A program made the position numbers and the translations under genes. This document shows positions 34,312 through 45,095 of a DNA stretch of 64,000 nt, piece after piece. The stretch comes from Ochotona curzoniae (lineage: Eukaryota > Chordata > Mammalia > Lagomorpha > Ochotonidae). A model generated the notes under the pieces. It did no database searches, was not told the origin of the DNA, and saw only the letters and a list, made by a program, of their open reading frames with translations. Each line of letters starts with the position of its first letter. Within the stretch, counting starts at the first letter, position 1. The stretch lies in contig NW_024466512.1 of NCBI RefSeq assembly GCF_017591425.1, forward strand, positions 14,387,001 to 14,451,000, in the 5' to 3' direction.

Positions 34312-34630
34312 TTTAAGATTTATTCATTTTTATTGGAAATGCAAAGAGGAGGAGAAACAGAGAGGAGGATCTTCCATCTGCTGATTCACTCCCCATGTGG
34401 CACCAATGGCCAGAGCTGAGCTGATCCAAAGCCAGAAGCCAGGAACTTCTTCCAGGTCTTCCACATGGGTGCAGGATCACAAGGCTTTGAGGCATCCTCC
34501 ACTGCTTTCCCAGGCCACAAGCAGGGAGCTGGATGGGAAGCAGAGCAGCTGGGATACTAACAAACACACATATGCGATCCTGGTGCATGCAAGGCAAGGA
34601 CTTTGAAAGCTAGACAGTCATGTCGGGCAC
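34312..34630 (-). mobile_element. CSINE, intermediate age, antisense
   Basis: 'aagatttattcatttttatt' (34315), 'gaggatcttccatctgctga' (34365), 'aggtcttccacatgggtgca' (34456), 'gctttcccaggccacaagca' (34504) and the head remnant 'catgtcgggca' (34620) are in reverse-complement order. It lies about 310 bp from the younger CSINE at 34941, in the same orientation. Confidence 0.88.
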
Positions 34631-34940
34631 AAAGATCTACTTATTGCCATTCCTTAATGTCTAATTGTAAATTGTGGGATGAGTGAAGAACCAGCAAGCC
34701 TTACATCTAGGCCTGTAAGAGTATACATCCTAATTTATTGAATAGAAAAAAAATGTCCTTGAGGGAGTAATTAGCTGAGAATTACAGGACAATTTGGAGG
34801 ATAAGATGGAGATGTAGAGAAAAGCAGAGAAAAATCAAAGAAAGTGTGTCAAATTTAAAACCTGTACTTGAAAGACCACCACATTTGGAATTGAAAGAGA
34901 GTAGAGTCATGAATATGAAACTGCAGAGGCAAAATAGTTT

Positions 34941-35268
34941 GTTTTTTTTTTTTTTTTAAAGATTTATTTTTTATTAGAAAGGCGGATATACAGAGAGGAG
35001 AGACAGAGAGGAAGATCTTCCATCCGATGATTCACTCCCCAAGTGAGCGCAACGGGCCGATACTATGCCGATCCGAAGCCAGGAGCCTCTTCCGGGTCTC
35101 CCACGCGGGTGCAGGGTCCCAAAGCTTTGGGCCGTCCTCGACTGCTTTCCCAGGCCACAGGCAGGGAGCTGGAAGGGAAGCGGGGCTGCAGGGATAGAAC
35201 CGGCACCCATATGGGATCCCGGGCGTGCTAGGCGAGGACTTAACCACTTGCGCCACCGCGCCGGGCCC
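34941..35268 (-). mobile_element. Young CSINE with perfect target-site duplication
   Basis: Full length, from the poly-T tail side (34942-34957) to the head 'ccaccgcgccgggccc'. It is flanked by identical 15-bp direct repeats 'gaggcaaaatagttt' (34926-34940 and 35269-35283). CpGs are well kept (for example 'cccacgcgggtgcagggtcc' at 35100). On the minus strand the polymerase III A box reads 'tggcgcaagtgg' (about 35245-35256) and the B box is 'ggttctatccc'-like near 35195-35205. This is the youngest-looking copy in the window. Short frames on both strands inside it are artefacts. Confidence 0.97.
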
Positions 35269-35439
35269 GAGGCAAAATAGTTTTAAACACTTGCCACAAT
35301 TCCAAGGCCACCTGCAAGTCCTTGCGTGGTTTTAAATGGTGGCATAAAGAACAGATTTAATATCAAGCCACAGATTTAATATCAATATGAAGTGCTGCTG
35401 GTCAACCCTATAGAGAGTTCTGTGCTCCTCCTAGAGCCC

Positions 35440-37030
35440 ACACATGTACAGCCAATTAATCCTTGACAAGAAAACTGAAAATAATCCCAGGAAAAGCCTG
35501 GTCTCTTCAGCAAATGTTGTTGGGACAATTGGATAACAGCCTGCAGAGGTTGGAAACAAGACCCCCACCTATCCCCTTACACAAAAATCGGCTCTAAATA
35601 GATCAAGAACCTAAATCTGCACCCAGAAACCATCAAACTATTAGAGGAAAACATTGGAAGCAGTCTCCAAGATGCAGGAATTGGGAAAGTCTTCTGTACA
35701 GCAAGAGAAAGAATAGACAAAGTGAAAAAACAACCAACAGAATTAGAAAAAAATCTTTGGACCCTACACAACAGTGAGAGGACTAATATCAAGGATTTAC
35801 AAAGAGCTTCGGAAATCCAACAACAGCAAAACAAACAGCCCTATGAAGAAATGGGTGAGGGAAATGAACAGACATTTTTCAAAAGAACAAATTCAAATGC
35901 TTAATAGACATATGAAAAGATGCTCAGGATCCCTAGCTGTCAAGGAAATACAAATGGAAACCACATTGAGGTTCCACTTAACTTCGATAAGATTGGCCTA
36001 CATTCAGAGTTCTACTAATTGCACCTATTGGCATGGATGTAGGGAGAAAGTTACCCTCCTTCACTGTCAGTGGGAGTATAGTATAACCATCATGGAAATC
36101 AGTATGGAGAGTGCTAAGAGCACTGATAATTTATCTGCTGTGTAACGCAGCTATCCTACTTCTGGGAATGTATCCAAAGAAAATGAAATCTGCATGTAAG
36201 AAAGGGATCTGTAATCTTATATATACACCAGCATCATCTACAAGAGCAAAGACATGGAAATGACCCAGATGCCTGCCTAAAGAGAAACGGATGAAGAAAC
36301 CGTGGTGTATCTACTCCAGGCAATACTACTCAGCCATTAAAACTAAAAAAATTCTAACGGTTACAACCAAATTGTCCCAACTACAAACCATTATGCGCAG
36401 TGAAATAAGTCAATTCCCAAAGGACAAATATTGTATATTCTAATATAAGTTAACCTTCATGCAAAATACATGATCAATAGCCCTTTCAATGCTGTTTTTT
36501 GCCACATTTCAGGGAATTTGATATTTTTTTATTATTTTGATTCATAGTTCACACAACAGCATCATTTGCTTCACGAAGGTCTTTGATTTGCTTTTTTCAT
36601 TTCTTCGGGGACACATTGGTTATTCGGTGTCAGGCTTTTTAACTTCATGCTGCTGCAAATTTTCTATTTTTCTCTCTGTTATTGATGTTGTTTTATGGCT
36701 TTTCCTTTAAGGGAACGTATAGTAACTTCAACAGACTATTATATCCACATGTGAAGATAAAATGCAGTGTGCATCTCTACTTCCAAATCAAAGATGGACT
36801 CCCAATGAAACTGTTAAATATCTTGACAATAGGATGCTGGACTCTTTGCCATTGTCCATGTCTACAATGTAAGGATACACCTAAATAGCAGAATGATGGA
36901 CTTATGACTGTTTATGAAGGACTATGCTTCTGTAATGATATAGTGGATATCATTGGGAAGTTGGGGACTTGGAGAGAAGAGAAATCCCAGAACCTATGGA
37001 ACTGTATCATAAGAAAATAAAAAAATAGCT
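35440..37030 (+). mobile_element. 5'-truncated L1: ORF2 C-terminal remnant plus lagomorph-type 3' UTR
   Basis: 35440-36460 matches the end of L1 ORF2: 'ttgacaagaaaactgaaaat' (35463), 'ttgttgggacaattggataa' (35517), 'caccaaccatcaaacta'-type text near 35628, 'gggtgagggaaatgaacaga' (35852), 'caatactactcagccattaa' (36321) and 'agtgaaataagtcaattccc' (36399). Translated pieces still show MKKWVREMNRHF and FSKEQIQ-like residues (frame 35774-36145), but frameshifts and stops split the ORF, so there is no active reverse transcriptase. 36480-37030 is the 3' UTR, ending 'cctatggaactgtatcataa' (36996) with an A-rich tail, as in lagomorph L1. It is severely 5'-truncated. Target-site duplication was not resolved. 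Confidence 0.88.
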
Positions 37031-37897
37031 TTAAGTAAATTTATTAAAAGGTCAGATCCAGAAAAAAATATGAAACATTAAGAATAGACATAAGGCAGGC
37101 TACATAGAGAGTAAAAGCCTACACAGTCAATAATGTGGATGGTAATGGCTTGGTTAGGGAGTTGGAGGAAGGTGGGAAGAAATGGGCTGGATTGGAATGG
37201 CACACATGATATCACAAGATTTGATGAAAGACTGGAAAAGGAGAGTGAACAGATATGATAATGATAGTTTCCAGGTTTCTGAATGGCACTGCTGCGTGGC
37301 TAGTACCAATGCTGGGCAAAACTGCTGACACAAAGAAAACAGGCTAAGGGAGAAAAAAGGCAATGACTTTGATTTTGAACAAGTTGGAAGAAACTTGTCT
37401 GGGGTCATTATGGCTGTTGCCTTGTGGTCTATTGTCAAGGAGATCTGAAGCCTTCATCTTTTCCAGGGATGTTGAATCCCAATCTCCACACTTACTATGA
37501 AGAATCCGAGTTTTAGGAATCCCTAGACAGCTATTCAGAGCAGCAGGAATAACCCTGTCACAGTTCTTCCCTGCTAGTCACATTTGCAATGAACTGATTC
37601 AAAGTTCAGGGCTACAGCATTTGACCCTTGAATTGTCTTTATTTTAGGTATTTTATGCTCATTTAACCCAATCTTGGCATTTAACTCAACATTCGTAATA
37701 ATAACATTTTTACAGGAATAGTCAGAAAGCAAACAAGATTGGGAATCTAGGACAGAGCTAATGCTTGGGAGAACCCCATGGACATCCTAGAGGAATGAAG
37801 GGGTAGTTCCTCCTGGCTGAGGATGGAAAGCAACATTTCCTGGGCAACGTACCTTCAAGTTGCATCTTGGAGAATGAGTGTGATTTAAGCCAATGAT
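37031..37897. other. Unassigned non-coding stretch
   Basis: No gene or older repeat was recognised. Confidence 0.4.
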
Positions 37898-38200
37898 GAG
37901 GGGCTAGCATTGTGGCACAGTACGTTAAACAACCACTTCCGATTCCTAAACACATTTAAACACTGATTCCAGTTCCAACTACTCATTTTCTATCCAGTTC
38001 CCTGCTACTGTGCCTGGTCCATGTATTTGGGCTCCTACCATCTGTGTGGGAGACCTATGTGGAATTCCAGGTGTCTGGCTCAGGCCTGGCACAGACCCGG
38101 CTGATGCAAGCATCTGGAATATGAACCAGCAGATGTAACTTCTCTTCCTTCGTCTCTCTCCTCTTGCTGTCACTCTGCCTTTCAAACAAAATCTTTACAA
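37898..38200 (+). mobile_element. Old CSINE, sense
   Basis: 'gggctagcattgtggcacag' (37901), 'ttctatccagttccctgcta' (37987), 'ctgtgtgggagacctatgtg' (38042), 'tatgaaccagcagatgtaac' (38119) and 'ctctgcctttcaaacaaaat' (38173). It is of the rabbit-shared older type. Confidence 0.85.
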
Positions 38201-39348
38201 GTCACACATACGCATGGTGATGCGGAAAGAAAGCAGATTCCGGGTGAGGGAAGTGGCAATGACAAAACAGAGTACACAGAGGCAATACTTCCTCCCTTGG
38301 ACACTCCAGAATATCCCTTGTCCTGAGCATAGAGGGATTTATGCATCCTTGTCTGGTGAGAGTACTTAGTCCTAGAACAGAGGTTTTAGCTCAGCAATCT
38401 TGAATGTGAACACACATGGCTAAAGCAAAGTGGGCTGAAGAGAGGGAGAAAAGGAACTTAAAAACAGATCTCACTGGAAGGCTAGTTTCCTCTTTTCCAC
38501 ATCGACACACACCCCATGTCCTAGAAGAGCGTGCCCTACCACCCCTCTAAAACAGTTGCCTCTTTCCCTGCCCTTTCCCTGCTGTTCCTTCCACTAGCAG
38601 TGTGCTCCATGTAGCACCATCGCCTGCTCAAATCTTACAAATTCTTCCTAACAACAACTCCAAGGCTGGGATCCATGGTAACAGTTCCTCCAGCCAGAGA
38701 TGATGATGCCTGCTAACCGCTGTTGCTTCCATTTGGTGCCTCCTAAGCTTGTATTCAACCAATTTGGTGTCATGTTTTGAGTGCTCCAGGAACTACATCT
38801 GATTCCCCCTCAGAGAGCCAGAACAGCCCAGGAAAGACTGAGGACTTCATAAATGCTGAACAAACAGAGAAACTCAGCCTCGATCCGTAACTCCCAGGTT
38901 CTCTTTCTAGTTCAGACTGTGAACTACAAAACACAAGGGAGTAATGTGAAGCCAGCTACGCCCATAAACGACTTCCTTTCCTTAGCTTGAAACCACGATA
39001 GTGGAACTCTGTGTATCTGCGGGGTTATACCTAAATGTAATTTTATCTTGTCTAAAGTGTATAGCTTTATCTTGTGGGACAAATTGCTTCCTGCTGACAT
39101 CTTGGTAGTTCCTCTAGGGCCCAATGTGCTCTAACTATGGTGCAGAAAGGATGAGCAGGGAAGAAAAATCTTGCTGGTTTGTCCAACCACTATGCTCAAA
39201 TTGAGATCCAAATGCTGCTGTGAGCATCTGTATGCAAGAAAGTGCATGAATGGCTGGGAACATGTGATCTGCACCTATGCTAGAGCCTGATCAGCACAAA
39301 CATCCTTTTTGAAAAATTTTGGATATGACTCCATAACCAAGCAAGAGG
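38201..39348. other. Unassigned non-coding stretch
   Basis: No gene was recognised. 38960-39120 looks like structured sequence ('tgtaattttatcttgtctaa' at 39036) that could be a diverged repeat or conserved element that I cannot name. Confidence 0.35.
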
Positions 39349-39433
39349 GTGGTAGAAAGAGAGGCAAGAGAGAAAGAAAAAATGAGAGAGGAGGAGGGAA
39401 CAGAGAGAAGAGGAAGGACAGAGACAGAGAGAC

Positions 39434-39475
<42 letters not shown>
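39349..39475 (+). repeat. Purine-rich tract ending in (AG)17
   Basis: About 127 bases almost entirely A/G on the plus strand, with a few T and C interruptions, then 'gacagagagacagaga' periodicity and a pure AG run at 39442-39475. Apparent 77-101 codon frames across it are low-complexity artefacts. Confidence 0.93.
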
Positions 39476-39478
<3 letters not shown>

Positions 39479-40256
39479 GCGTCTCCAGCGCTAATGACAT
39501 TACTGAAAACCACCAGGAGCCATCGTGTTTATCTTTCTCATTTATCCAAACCCCATACAGCCTTCTGCAGCAAATCACATTTCAGCAGGGCAGATTATTC
39601 TGTCTGTGGCACAAACTTCTCACTGCATCTCTGAAGAATAGCCTCTCTAGGTAAATATAAATTACATTATAATAGCAACATTTGGGGAAGTAATGTTATT
39701 TGCCCTGATTTAGAGAAAACACAACCAAGACTCTGGCAAAGCTGCTCTTTTTTTCCTTAGAAATTAGTCAAAGGCCCATCATGCAGGGGCAACAGGCACA
39801 CTCCTCTGGCAGAGTAGTGGATGCGGCACACAACGTGTGCTCACGTGTGTCTGTTGTGTGTATGTGCACCTGCGGGTGTGCTGCAGGGGGAGGGACCAGA
39901 TCTACTATCCCACCCTAACTAGAAGAGGAATGTACTTCACGCCCCCCTCCTTTATTTATTGTCATCTGCATGCTTTCTGGCAATCAGGTTACAAGACTCA
40001 GAGAGAACTGAAAATTATCAAATGCCTTCTTTTCACTGCACAATCGACAATCTGCCAATTTTACACACTTCCCCCACCCCCACCAAAGGAATGGGAAACT
40101 CACCCCAGATGTACTGTACATCTGTACTGTACTTGGAGGCTCGGCAGCCAGCTGCCGGAAAGCAGAGTAGCAGGTGATATAATCTGCACAGAGAGCCTCT
40201 TCACAGCATCTGGGAGGGAACTTGAGTCGCTTTCCTTCCAAGCAGAATAACCAAAT
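39476..40256. other. Unassigned non-coding stretch
   Basis: It contains 'gtgtgctcacgtgtgtctgt' (39836) and a C/A-rich run (40070-40085). No exon was recognised. The 137-codon frame 39837-40250 lacks domains. Confidence 0.4.
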
Positions 40257-40562
40257 TTTCTTTCTAAATTTTATTGATGTCTTCATCTGAAGGAGCTACA
40301 CAGAAGGGGAGGGAAGAGAGAGGAGGCAGGAAGGAGGAGGAACCCTCCATCCATTGGTTCACTCCCTAAAAGCCAGAACTGGGCAAGGTTGAAGCCAAGA
40401 TCCAGAAACTCCATCCTGTTCTCCCACAGGGTGTCAGGGGCCCAAACCCTCTGACCATCTTCTGCTTTCTTCCCAGGAGTACCAACAGGAAACCGGATTG
40501 GAAGTGGAGCACTAGGACTCAAATCAATGCTATTAAATGGGATGCCCAGGCCGTTACAGCCT
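40257..40562 (-). mobile_element. Old CSINE, antisense
   Basis: 'aattttattgatgtcttcat' (40267), 'ccatccattggttcactccc' (40346), 'aggttgaagccaagatccag' (40386), 'gaagtggagcactaggactc' (40501) and 'aatgggatgcccaggccgtt' (40536), from tail to head. Confidence 0.8.
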
Positions 40563-40625
40563 TTTGGAGAGTGAATGAGCAGAAGGAAGATCTGTTTTTC
40601 TGTCTCTCTGCCTAACAAACATTAT
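40563..40625 (+). mobile_element. CSINE 3' fragment, sense, abutting an antisense copy
   Basis: 'ggagagtgaatgagcagaag' (40564) and 'ctgtctctctgcctaacaaa' (40599) are the 3' body of a sense-strand C repeat starting exactly where the antisense copy's head ends. A second head-to-head arrangement. Confidence 0.65.
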
Positions 40626-40677
40626 TAATAAATATTTATTTTAATTATATTTATAAATGAATATTAAGAAAGATAAA

Positions 40678-40920
40678 TCACAGGCTCTGGAATCAGACTT
40701 GCTAAATGCAAGCATACTACTGCCTATGCACCTGTTAATCTGGGACTTATTAGCCTCTCTACATCTCGGTATAGGATTGTTATGTATAATAATCCTGTAT
40801 ATGTAATAATCCCGTAAAATATACAGGATTATTATGAGGGTTAAATGAATGAAAGATGGGAAAACTTAGCATAGCACATAGCATAACACTAGTAGGTGCT
40901 ACCAACCAGGTTGTGATTTT
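40678..40920 (+). mobile_element. MIR SINE, sense, interrupted by an inverted repeat
   Basis: 'aggctctggaatcagacttg' (40682), 'tattagcctctctacatctc' (40749), 'tattatgagggttaaatgaa' (40830) and 'tagcacatagcataacacta' (40871) follow sense MIR. The usual central 'ctgtaaaatggggataataata' part is replaced by a 17-bp perfect inverted repeat. Confidence 0.75.
40786..40835. repeat. Perfect 17-bp inverted repeat inside MIR
   Basis: 'ataataatcctgtatat' (40786-40802) and its exact reverse complement (40819-40835) are separated by 16 bases. Confidence 0.9.
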
Positions 40921-41369
40921 TATTATTCTGACACCCTCTCTGAAGACTTGTTTCTGCTCTTGTAAAAACCATGCTACAAGAGAATGAAATAAATGTTGAT
41001 AAAACTCACATGTTAAAAAAAAGTACAAAGGTCTCAGAATGGAAACAGAGAGAGAGCTAATCTAGCCACTTCTACAAGCTGAAGTGTTCTGTTTGTCACA
41101 GGTTGTTGCATTAAAGTGGCTGTCAATTCCAGGCCACCTCCTAACTTCCAGAGAAGACATTGGCCTCCAGTGATCTTTAGGATTAGATGTGGCCTAAAAT
41201 GGAGTTCCAGGACCTGAGTTTGCATGAGTGAGCAACACAATCTGTCATTGCTAGAATCAGTCAATAACCACACAGCCCGGTTTCAAAGCACCTGTCACCG
41301 TCAGTCTGGCAGGAAGCAAGGGATGTGCAACCATTCTCACTAAAGTCCAATTCAATTGTTTCCATGTTA

Positions 41370-41480
41370 GGTGTTCTTGGACTACTCAGCCTCACTATGT
41401 CTGTTTCTCCATTTATCTAATGAGGTGACCTCCAAAGTAGCACTCACATGCCTTTGACCTGATGTGCTAATAACTCGTAG
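41370..41480 (+). mobile_element. Possible MIR fragment, sense
   Basis: 'actcagcctcactatgtctg' (41383) then 'tttctccatttatctaatga' (41403) follow MIR 'acctctctgtgcctcagtttcctcatctgtaa'. The neighbours 40921-41369 and 41481-42104 hold nothing I recognise. Confidence 0.45.
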
Positions 41481-42104
41481 GCTTCAGCAGTAGATAATTC
41501 CAGAGCATCCCCACTGGCTCAAGTCTTAGGCTAGAGGTGTAACAAAAGTGTCAATGGCTTTTTGGGTCGTTGAGATCTCAGCATTTAGTTTCATTTGTGT
41601 CTTCCAAGGGACCAAGAGAATTACACCAAGCAAGTCTCCTGACTGGTCTTCTAGCATCACTGGCATAAGGATACTGGACTATTTAATAGCAAAGGTCCAT
41701 TTAAGCAAAGCAACAGCTTCGATGGCTCAGCCTTTTCCTTCTCATCTCTGAGATCCAACAGAGTGTCTGCATTCCACCGATTACACCTTTCAGAGGGCAT
41801 GTTCACAATGTGGACTTTGCCATTTCCAGTAGCCTCTGGCAGTTGCTCTGTGTTTCCTTCATGATTTGGCCCCTTGTCAAGCCAGAGACTGGTGACTGCT
41901 CCAAGGGCAAAAGCTGACCCAGCTACTTGTGGGTTTCCATTCCTTAAAAGCCACTGGTTTCTCTCCATAGCCATGTTATGGAGCTAAATTTCAGAAGCTC
42001 TGTGTTTTAAAGGCAGCACAAATTCTTCTGTCTCCATTCAATAAGAGTTGAGGCTGTTCCCAGCCACCAGGGAAGGGGTCACTCAGTAACATCTTCAAGC
42101 AAGA
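41481..42104. other. Unassigned non-coding stretch
   Basis: The minus frame 41657-41974 (105 codons) has no recognisable domain. No repeat was recognised. Confidence 0.4.
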
Positions 42105-42345
42105 ACGTCGCACCTACCATGTGCTATTAAGCATAAAGCCAACACTGAAGTCAAACTTACACTCGAGTTTTTAAAGAAGATCCTTATACTATATCTCTTT
42201 TCAGTAGGCACAATAACCTTATAAAGGAACTACTAGTGTAACACTCATTTTACACACAGAGAAACTGAAACTCACATAGACTTTAAAAATATGCTGTTGA
42301 GAGACACAGCCAGAACTTGGCCCTCAGACTGTCGAAAGCACAATA
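42105..42345 (-). mobile_element. MIR SINE, antisense
   Basis: 'cacctaccatgtgctattaa' (42110), 'cacaataaccttataaagga' (42209), 'cactcattttacacacagag' (42242) and 'gagacacagccagaacttgg' (42301) follow the antisense MIR order. Confidence 0.75.
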
Positions 42346-42856
42346 AGGGATATGGAGAAATGATTCCCCTCCTGCCTTTTGGAGTGAATGAAGTGTAAGG
42401 GGAATAAGATGTGCGCTCCACTCATTTTGCTCTGGATGTTTTGATGCCCAGTGAACGATAAGATCACACTAGCATGCTGTGCAGATGGTGAATTATGGGA
42501 GTGAGCTCATGTCCACAAAGGAACTAAGGAGTTTGAATGGGCTTCCAGCCATGCTCTCAGGGGGAAGGAGGGGATGCTTTCAACAAGGGGAGGCAAGATC
42601 AAACACAAAGAACAGCACCCAGGGAGGCCGCCCCACCATGCCAGTCAAGATCCTATTTCCTTCTAACTGTTTGGACTGAAGATGCCAAATGTGATCATGG
42701 AAAAACACTTGGGAAAATATTGCTCAGAAATTCCTCCACATTCAGAGCTGCTCTGGTCTAGACACCAGGGGCCATCTGCATGAGAACAAAACCCAGGAAG
42801 GAGGATTCGCAAACTGTCTTAAGGATTGGGCTGAGGCTCCAATTCAACTCAGGTTG
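42346..42856. other. Unassigned non-coding stretch
   Basis: No gene or named repeat was recognised. Confidence 0.4.
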
Positions 42857-43208
42857 TGTTGTGTTCTGGGTGTATGTCTTCTCCAAAACTCCGGTGGAAA
42901 CATGATCTTCAAGGTCATAGATTTTAACAGAATCTGAAAGAGGGATATTTGGGGGGGTCATTAGGGTTTAATGAGGTCCTGAAAGGGGGGATGCTCACAG
43001 TTGCATGAATGGATTTGGATTTAGCAAGTCCAGTCTGCCTCTCCACAGATGATGCCTTGTATCTCTTAGGGACTACAAGGACCTCCCCAGGAGGAAGGTG
43101 GACTCAGTCCTGGACTTCCGAGCCTCCAAAATTATAACAAATAAACTTCCTTTGCTTTATAAGTTACCTAATCTGTGATAGTTGTAACAGCAGAACAGGC
43201 TAAAACAT
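42857..43208 (+). mobile_element. MaLR-type solo LTR (MLT1/MST-like), sense
   Basis: It starts 'tgttgtgttctgggtgtatg', then 'cttctccaaaactccggtgg' (42879), 'ttaatgaggtcctgaaaggg' (42968), 'catgaatggatttggattta' (43005), 'tggacttccgagcctccaaa' (43112), 'taacaaataaacttcctttg' (43135, with the AATAAA signal) and 'ttacctaatctgtgatagtt' (43164), ending 'gctaaaacata'. This is the order of a MaLR LTR from U3 to U5. Length of about 352 bp fits a solo LTR. It has no coding capacity. Confidence 0.85.
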
Positions 43209-43362
43209 AGGATGTTTCTAAAGTCAGCTCCTTAACTTTCACTCAGTGCCGTTAGTGGTAAGAAATATGAAGACACACTCCCACTGTTTTCACTTGCTTT
43301 GGATTTTTAAACTCTGGGCCATGCTTGTAAGCTTTTAAAACCTAACTCTGTTTCAATCCACT

Positions 43363-43500
43363 TGTGTATTAATCCCACAGATATTGGTTGAGTCCCTAGT
43401 CTGTGTTAGGAACTGTTCCAGATACTGGCAAGAAAGTGGTGAACGAACTCAAATTTCTCCATATCCTCACACAGCTGCAATGCACCCACATTGTAATGGA
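43363..43500 (-). mobile_element. L2 3'-end fragment, antisense
   Basis: 'agatattggttgagtcccta' (43379), 'gttaggaactgttccagata' (43405) and 'agtggtgaacgaactcaaat' (43435) follow the antisense L2 end 'atatttattgagcacct… ggcactgttctaggc… gtgaacaaaac'. Confidence 0.65.
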
Positions 43501-44221
43501 AAAAAAAAATGGTTCCTTCTAGATATCCAGCATCCATCTGGGGCTTCCTGTCTGTAGCCACCACACTTTGCCTGTGAGAGTTCCCTAGGGTGGGTATGCC
43601 TGCCTTTCAGCACCACAGCCCTCAGGAGAGACTGGCAAGCCATGGGAACAGGAAGGACTTCCCTACTTCAGCTCAAAGATGTTTCTGCTAAATATGGGGC
43701 TGATTTTTCCAAAGCTGCACATCAGTGAAAAGTACCCCTCTCTTCCTGGGCTGCAACCCACAGTCCTTAGAAGAGCCAAATATTGTTCCCAGGATCTCTT
43801 ACCAGTCCCATGTTTTATGCCTCCATTGCTCAGGATGATTCTGCTATTAGCAACACAAAAGCCAATCCCCAAATGACTGCAGCAATAAGTCCCACATTTT
43901 CTAGTGTACCCATTGTGGGGTGTAGGGTGGAATGATTCCATGGTGACTAATGCAACTCAACAGCATCACAAATTCAATTTTTTTCACCTTTCTGCTCTGA
44001 CCCAGGAATGCTAGCAGCAATGCAAGCATACCACTGCATTTTTAATTCTCACATGCAAGTAGCAGAGGAGTTAGTGGGACCTATTTTCTTTCTGTGCCTT
44101 TTCCTTGGATGGTTATTTTCAAAGAAGGGAGCCCTTACCTAGGAGTCTCCTCGGTTTGACTCTCGCCATTTCTCCTTTATCAGAACTAGGTAATTTCCTG
44201 GCAAAGTGAGTGCAATTACCA
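43501..44221. other. Unassigned non-coding stretch
   Basis: An A10 tract lies near 43500. No exon or repeat was recognised. Confidence 0.4.
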
Positions 44222-44639
44222 TGTATGGTAGTTGACTTTTATTTACTGCAACATAATACCTAAGGCAGGGTAACTTTGTAATGAAAAGAAACGTACGTAG
44301 CTCACAATTTGGAGGGATGAAATCACCAAACAGCAACATACAGCCTCTGGGCAGTACCCTGTGGAGGTTCATGGAAGCACAAGGGTGTGGAAGCAGTTAT
44401 GTCTCAAAAGAGAAAGAAAGAGGCTAGGTGGGGGCCAGGTTCAGGCTATCTGAACAACCTTGTCTCATAAGAACCAGTGTGTTCCACAGAAATACTTTCT
44501 TCTCTGTCAAGGGCACACCAGGACTAGCCTAAGGATCTCCCACTACGAGATCCAGCCTATAAAAGGTCCCATCATCACAGTAGGGACTAAACTTCAAAAC
44601 CTGAAACTTTGCAGGACAAGCCACACCTAATACATAGCA
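44222..44639 (-). mobile_element. MaLR-type LTR, antisense
   Basis: 'tgtatggtagttgactttta', 'gcaacataatacctaaggca' (44248), 'agctcacaatttggagg' (44299), 'tcataagaaccagtgtgttc' (44466) and 'gacaagccacacctaataca' (44615) follow a MaLR LTR in reverse complement. It shows the same end motifs as the split copy at 8794-9597. No internal region is attached. Confidence 0.6.
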
Positions 44640-45014
44640 CAATGGTAGTTGAAAAAACACTTCCTTGTGCTGAAAGACAAATATTGAACTAAGTCAGTTT
44701 TTCTAAGAAAGAAAGGAAAAGAGAAATGGCTTCTGAGAGAGAAGCAAAGAGTACCTGTTACCCTGGCTTCCCTCCTGGCTGTTCAATTCCTCCCTGACAC
44801 TTCATGAGAGGTTGTGACATGGAAGCTGTGAGATTCAGTCGCTTCCCACATGCCACACACTACCATAGGTGTCACAAAAGACATGAATACCATTTGGCCT
44901 CAACTGTGAATTTTCCTCAATTTTTCAGTCATACTTTCAAATTATATTGTCTTTCCACATGTCATTTTGCCTTCTTGGCTGGAACGAAGGCTCTGGGTGA
45001 GCAGCAAATCATAC
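44640..45014. other. Unassigned non-coding stretch
   Basis: No feature was recognised. Confidence 0.4.
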
Positions 45015-45095
45015 AACCTTTCATTATTCTAGCATCTAGCAAATTAATGCTATACCACTGGTCATCAATGAGTATTTTTGAAGAAATGAATGAAA
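45015..45095 (+). mobile_element. L2 3' end, sense
   Basis: 'tattctagcatctagcaaat' (45024), 'ggtcatcaatgagtattttt' (45060) and 'gaagaaatgaatgaaatc' follow 'cctagcacagtg… ggtgctcaataaatatttgttgaatgaatga'. Confidence 0.5.

Noticed and set aside
39280..39654. Serine/leucine- and arginine/glutamate-rich frames
   Set aside because: They are translations of the GA/CT repeat.
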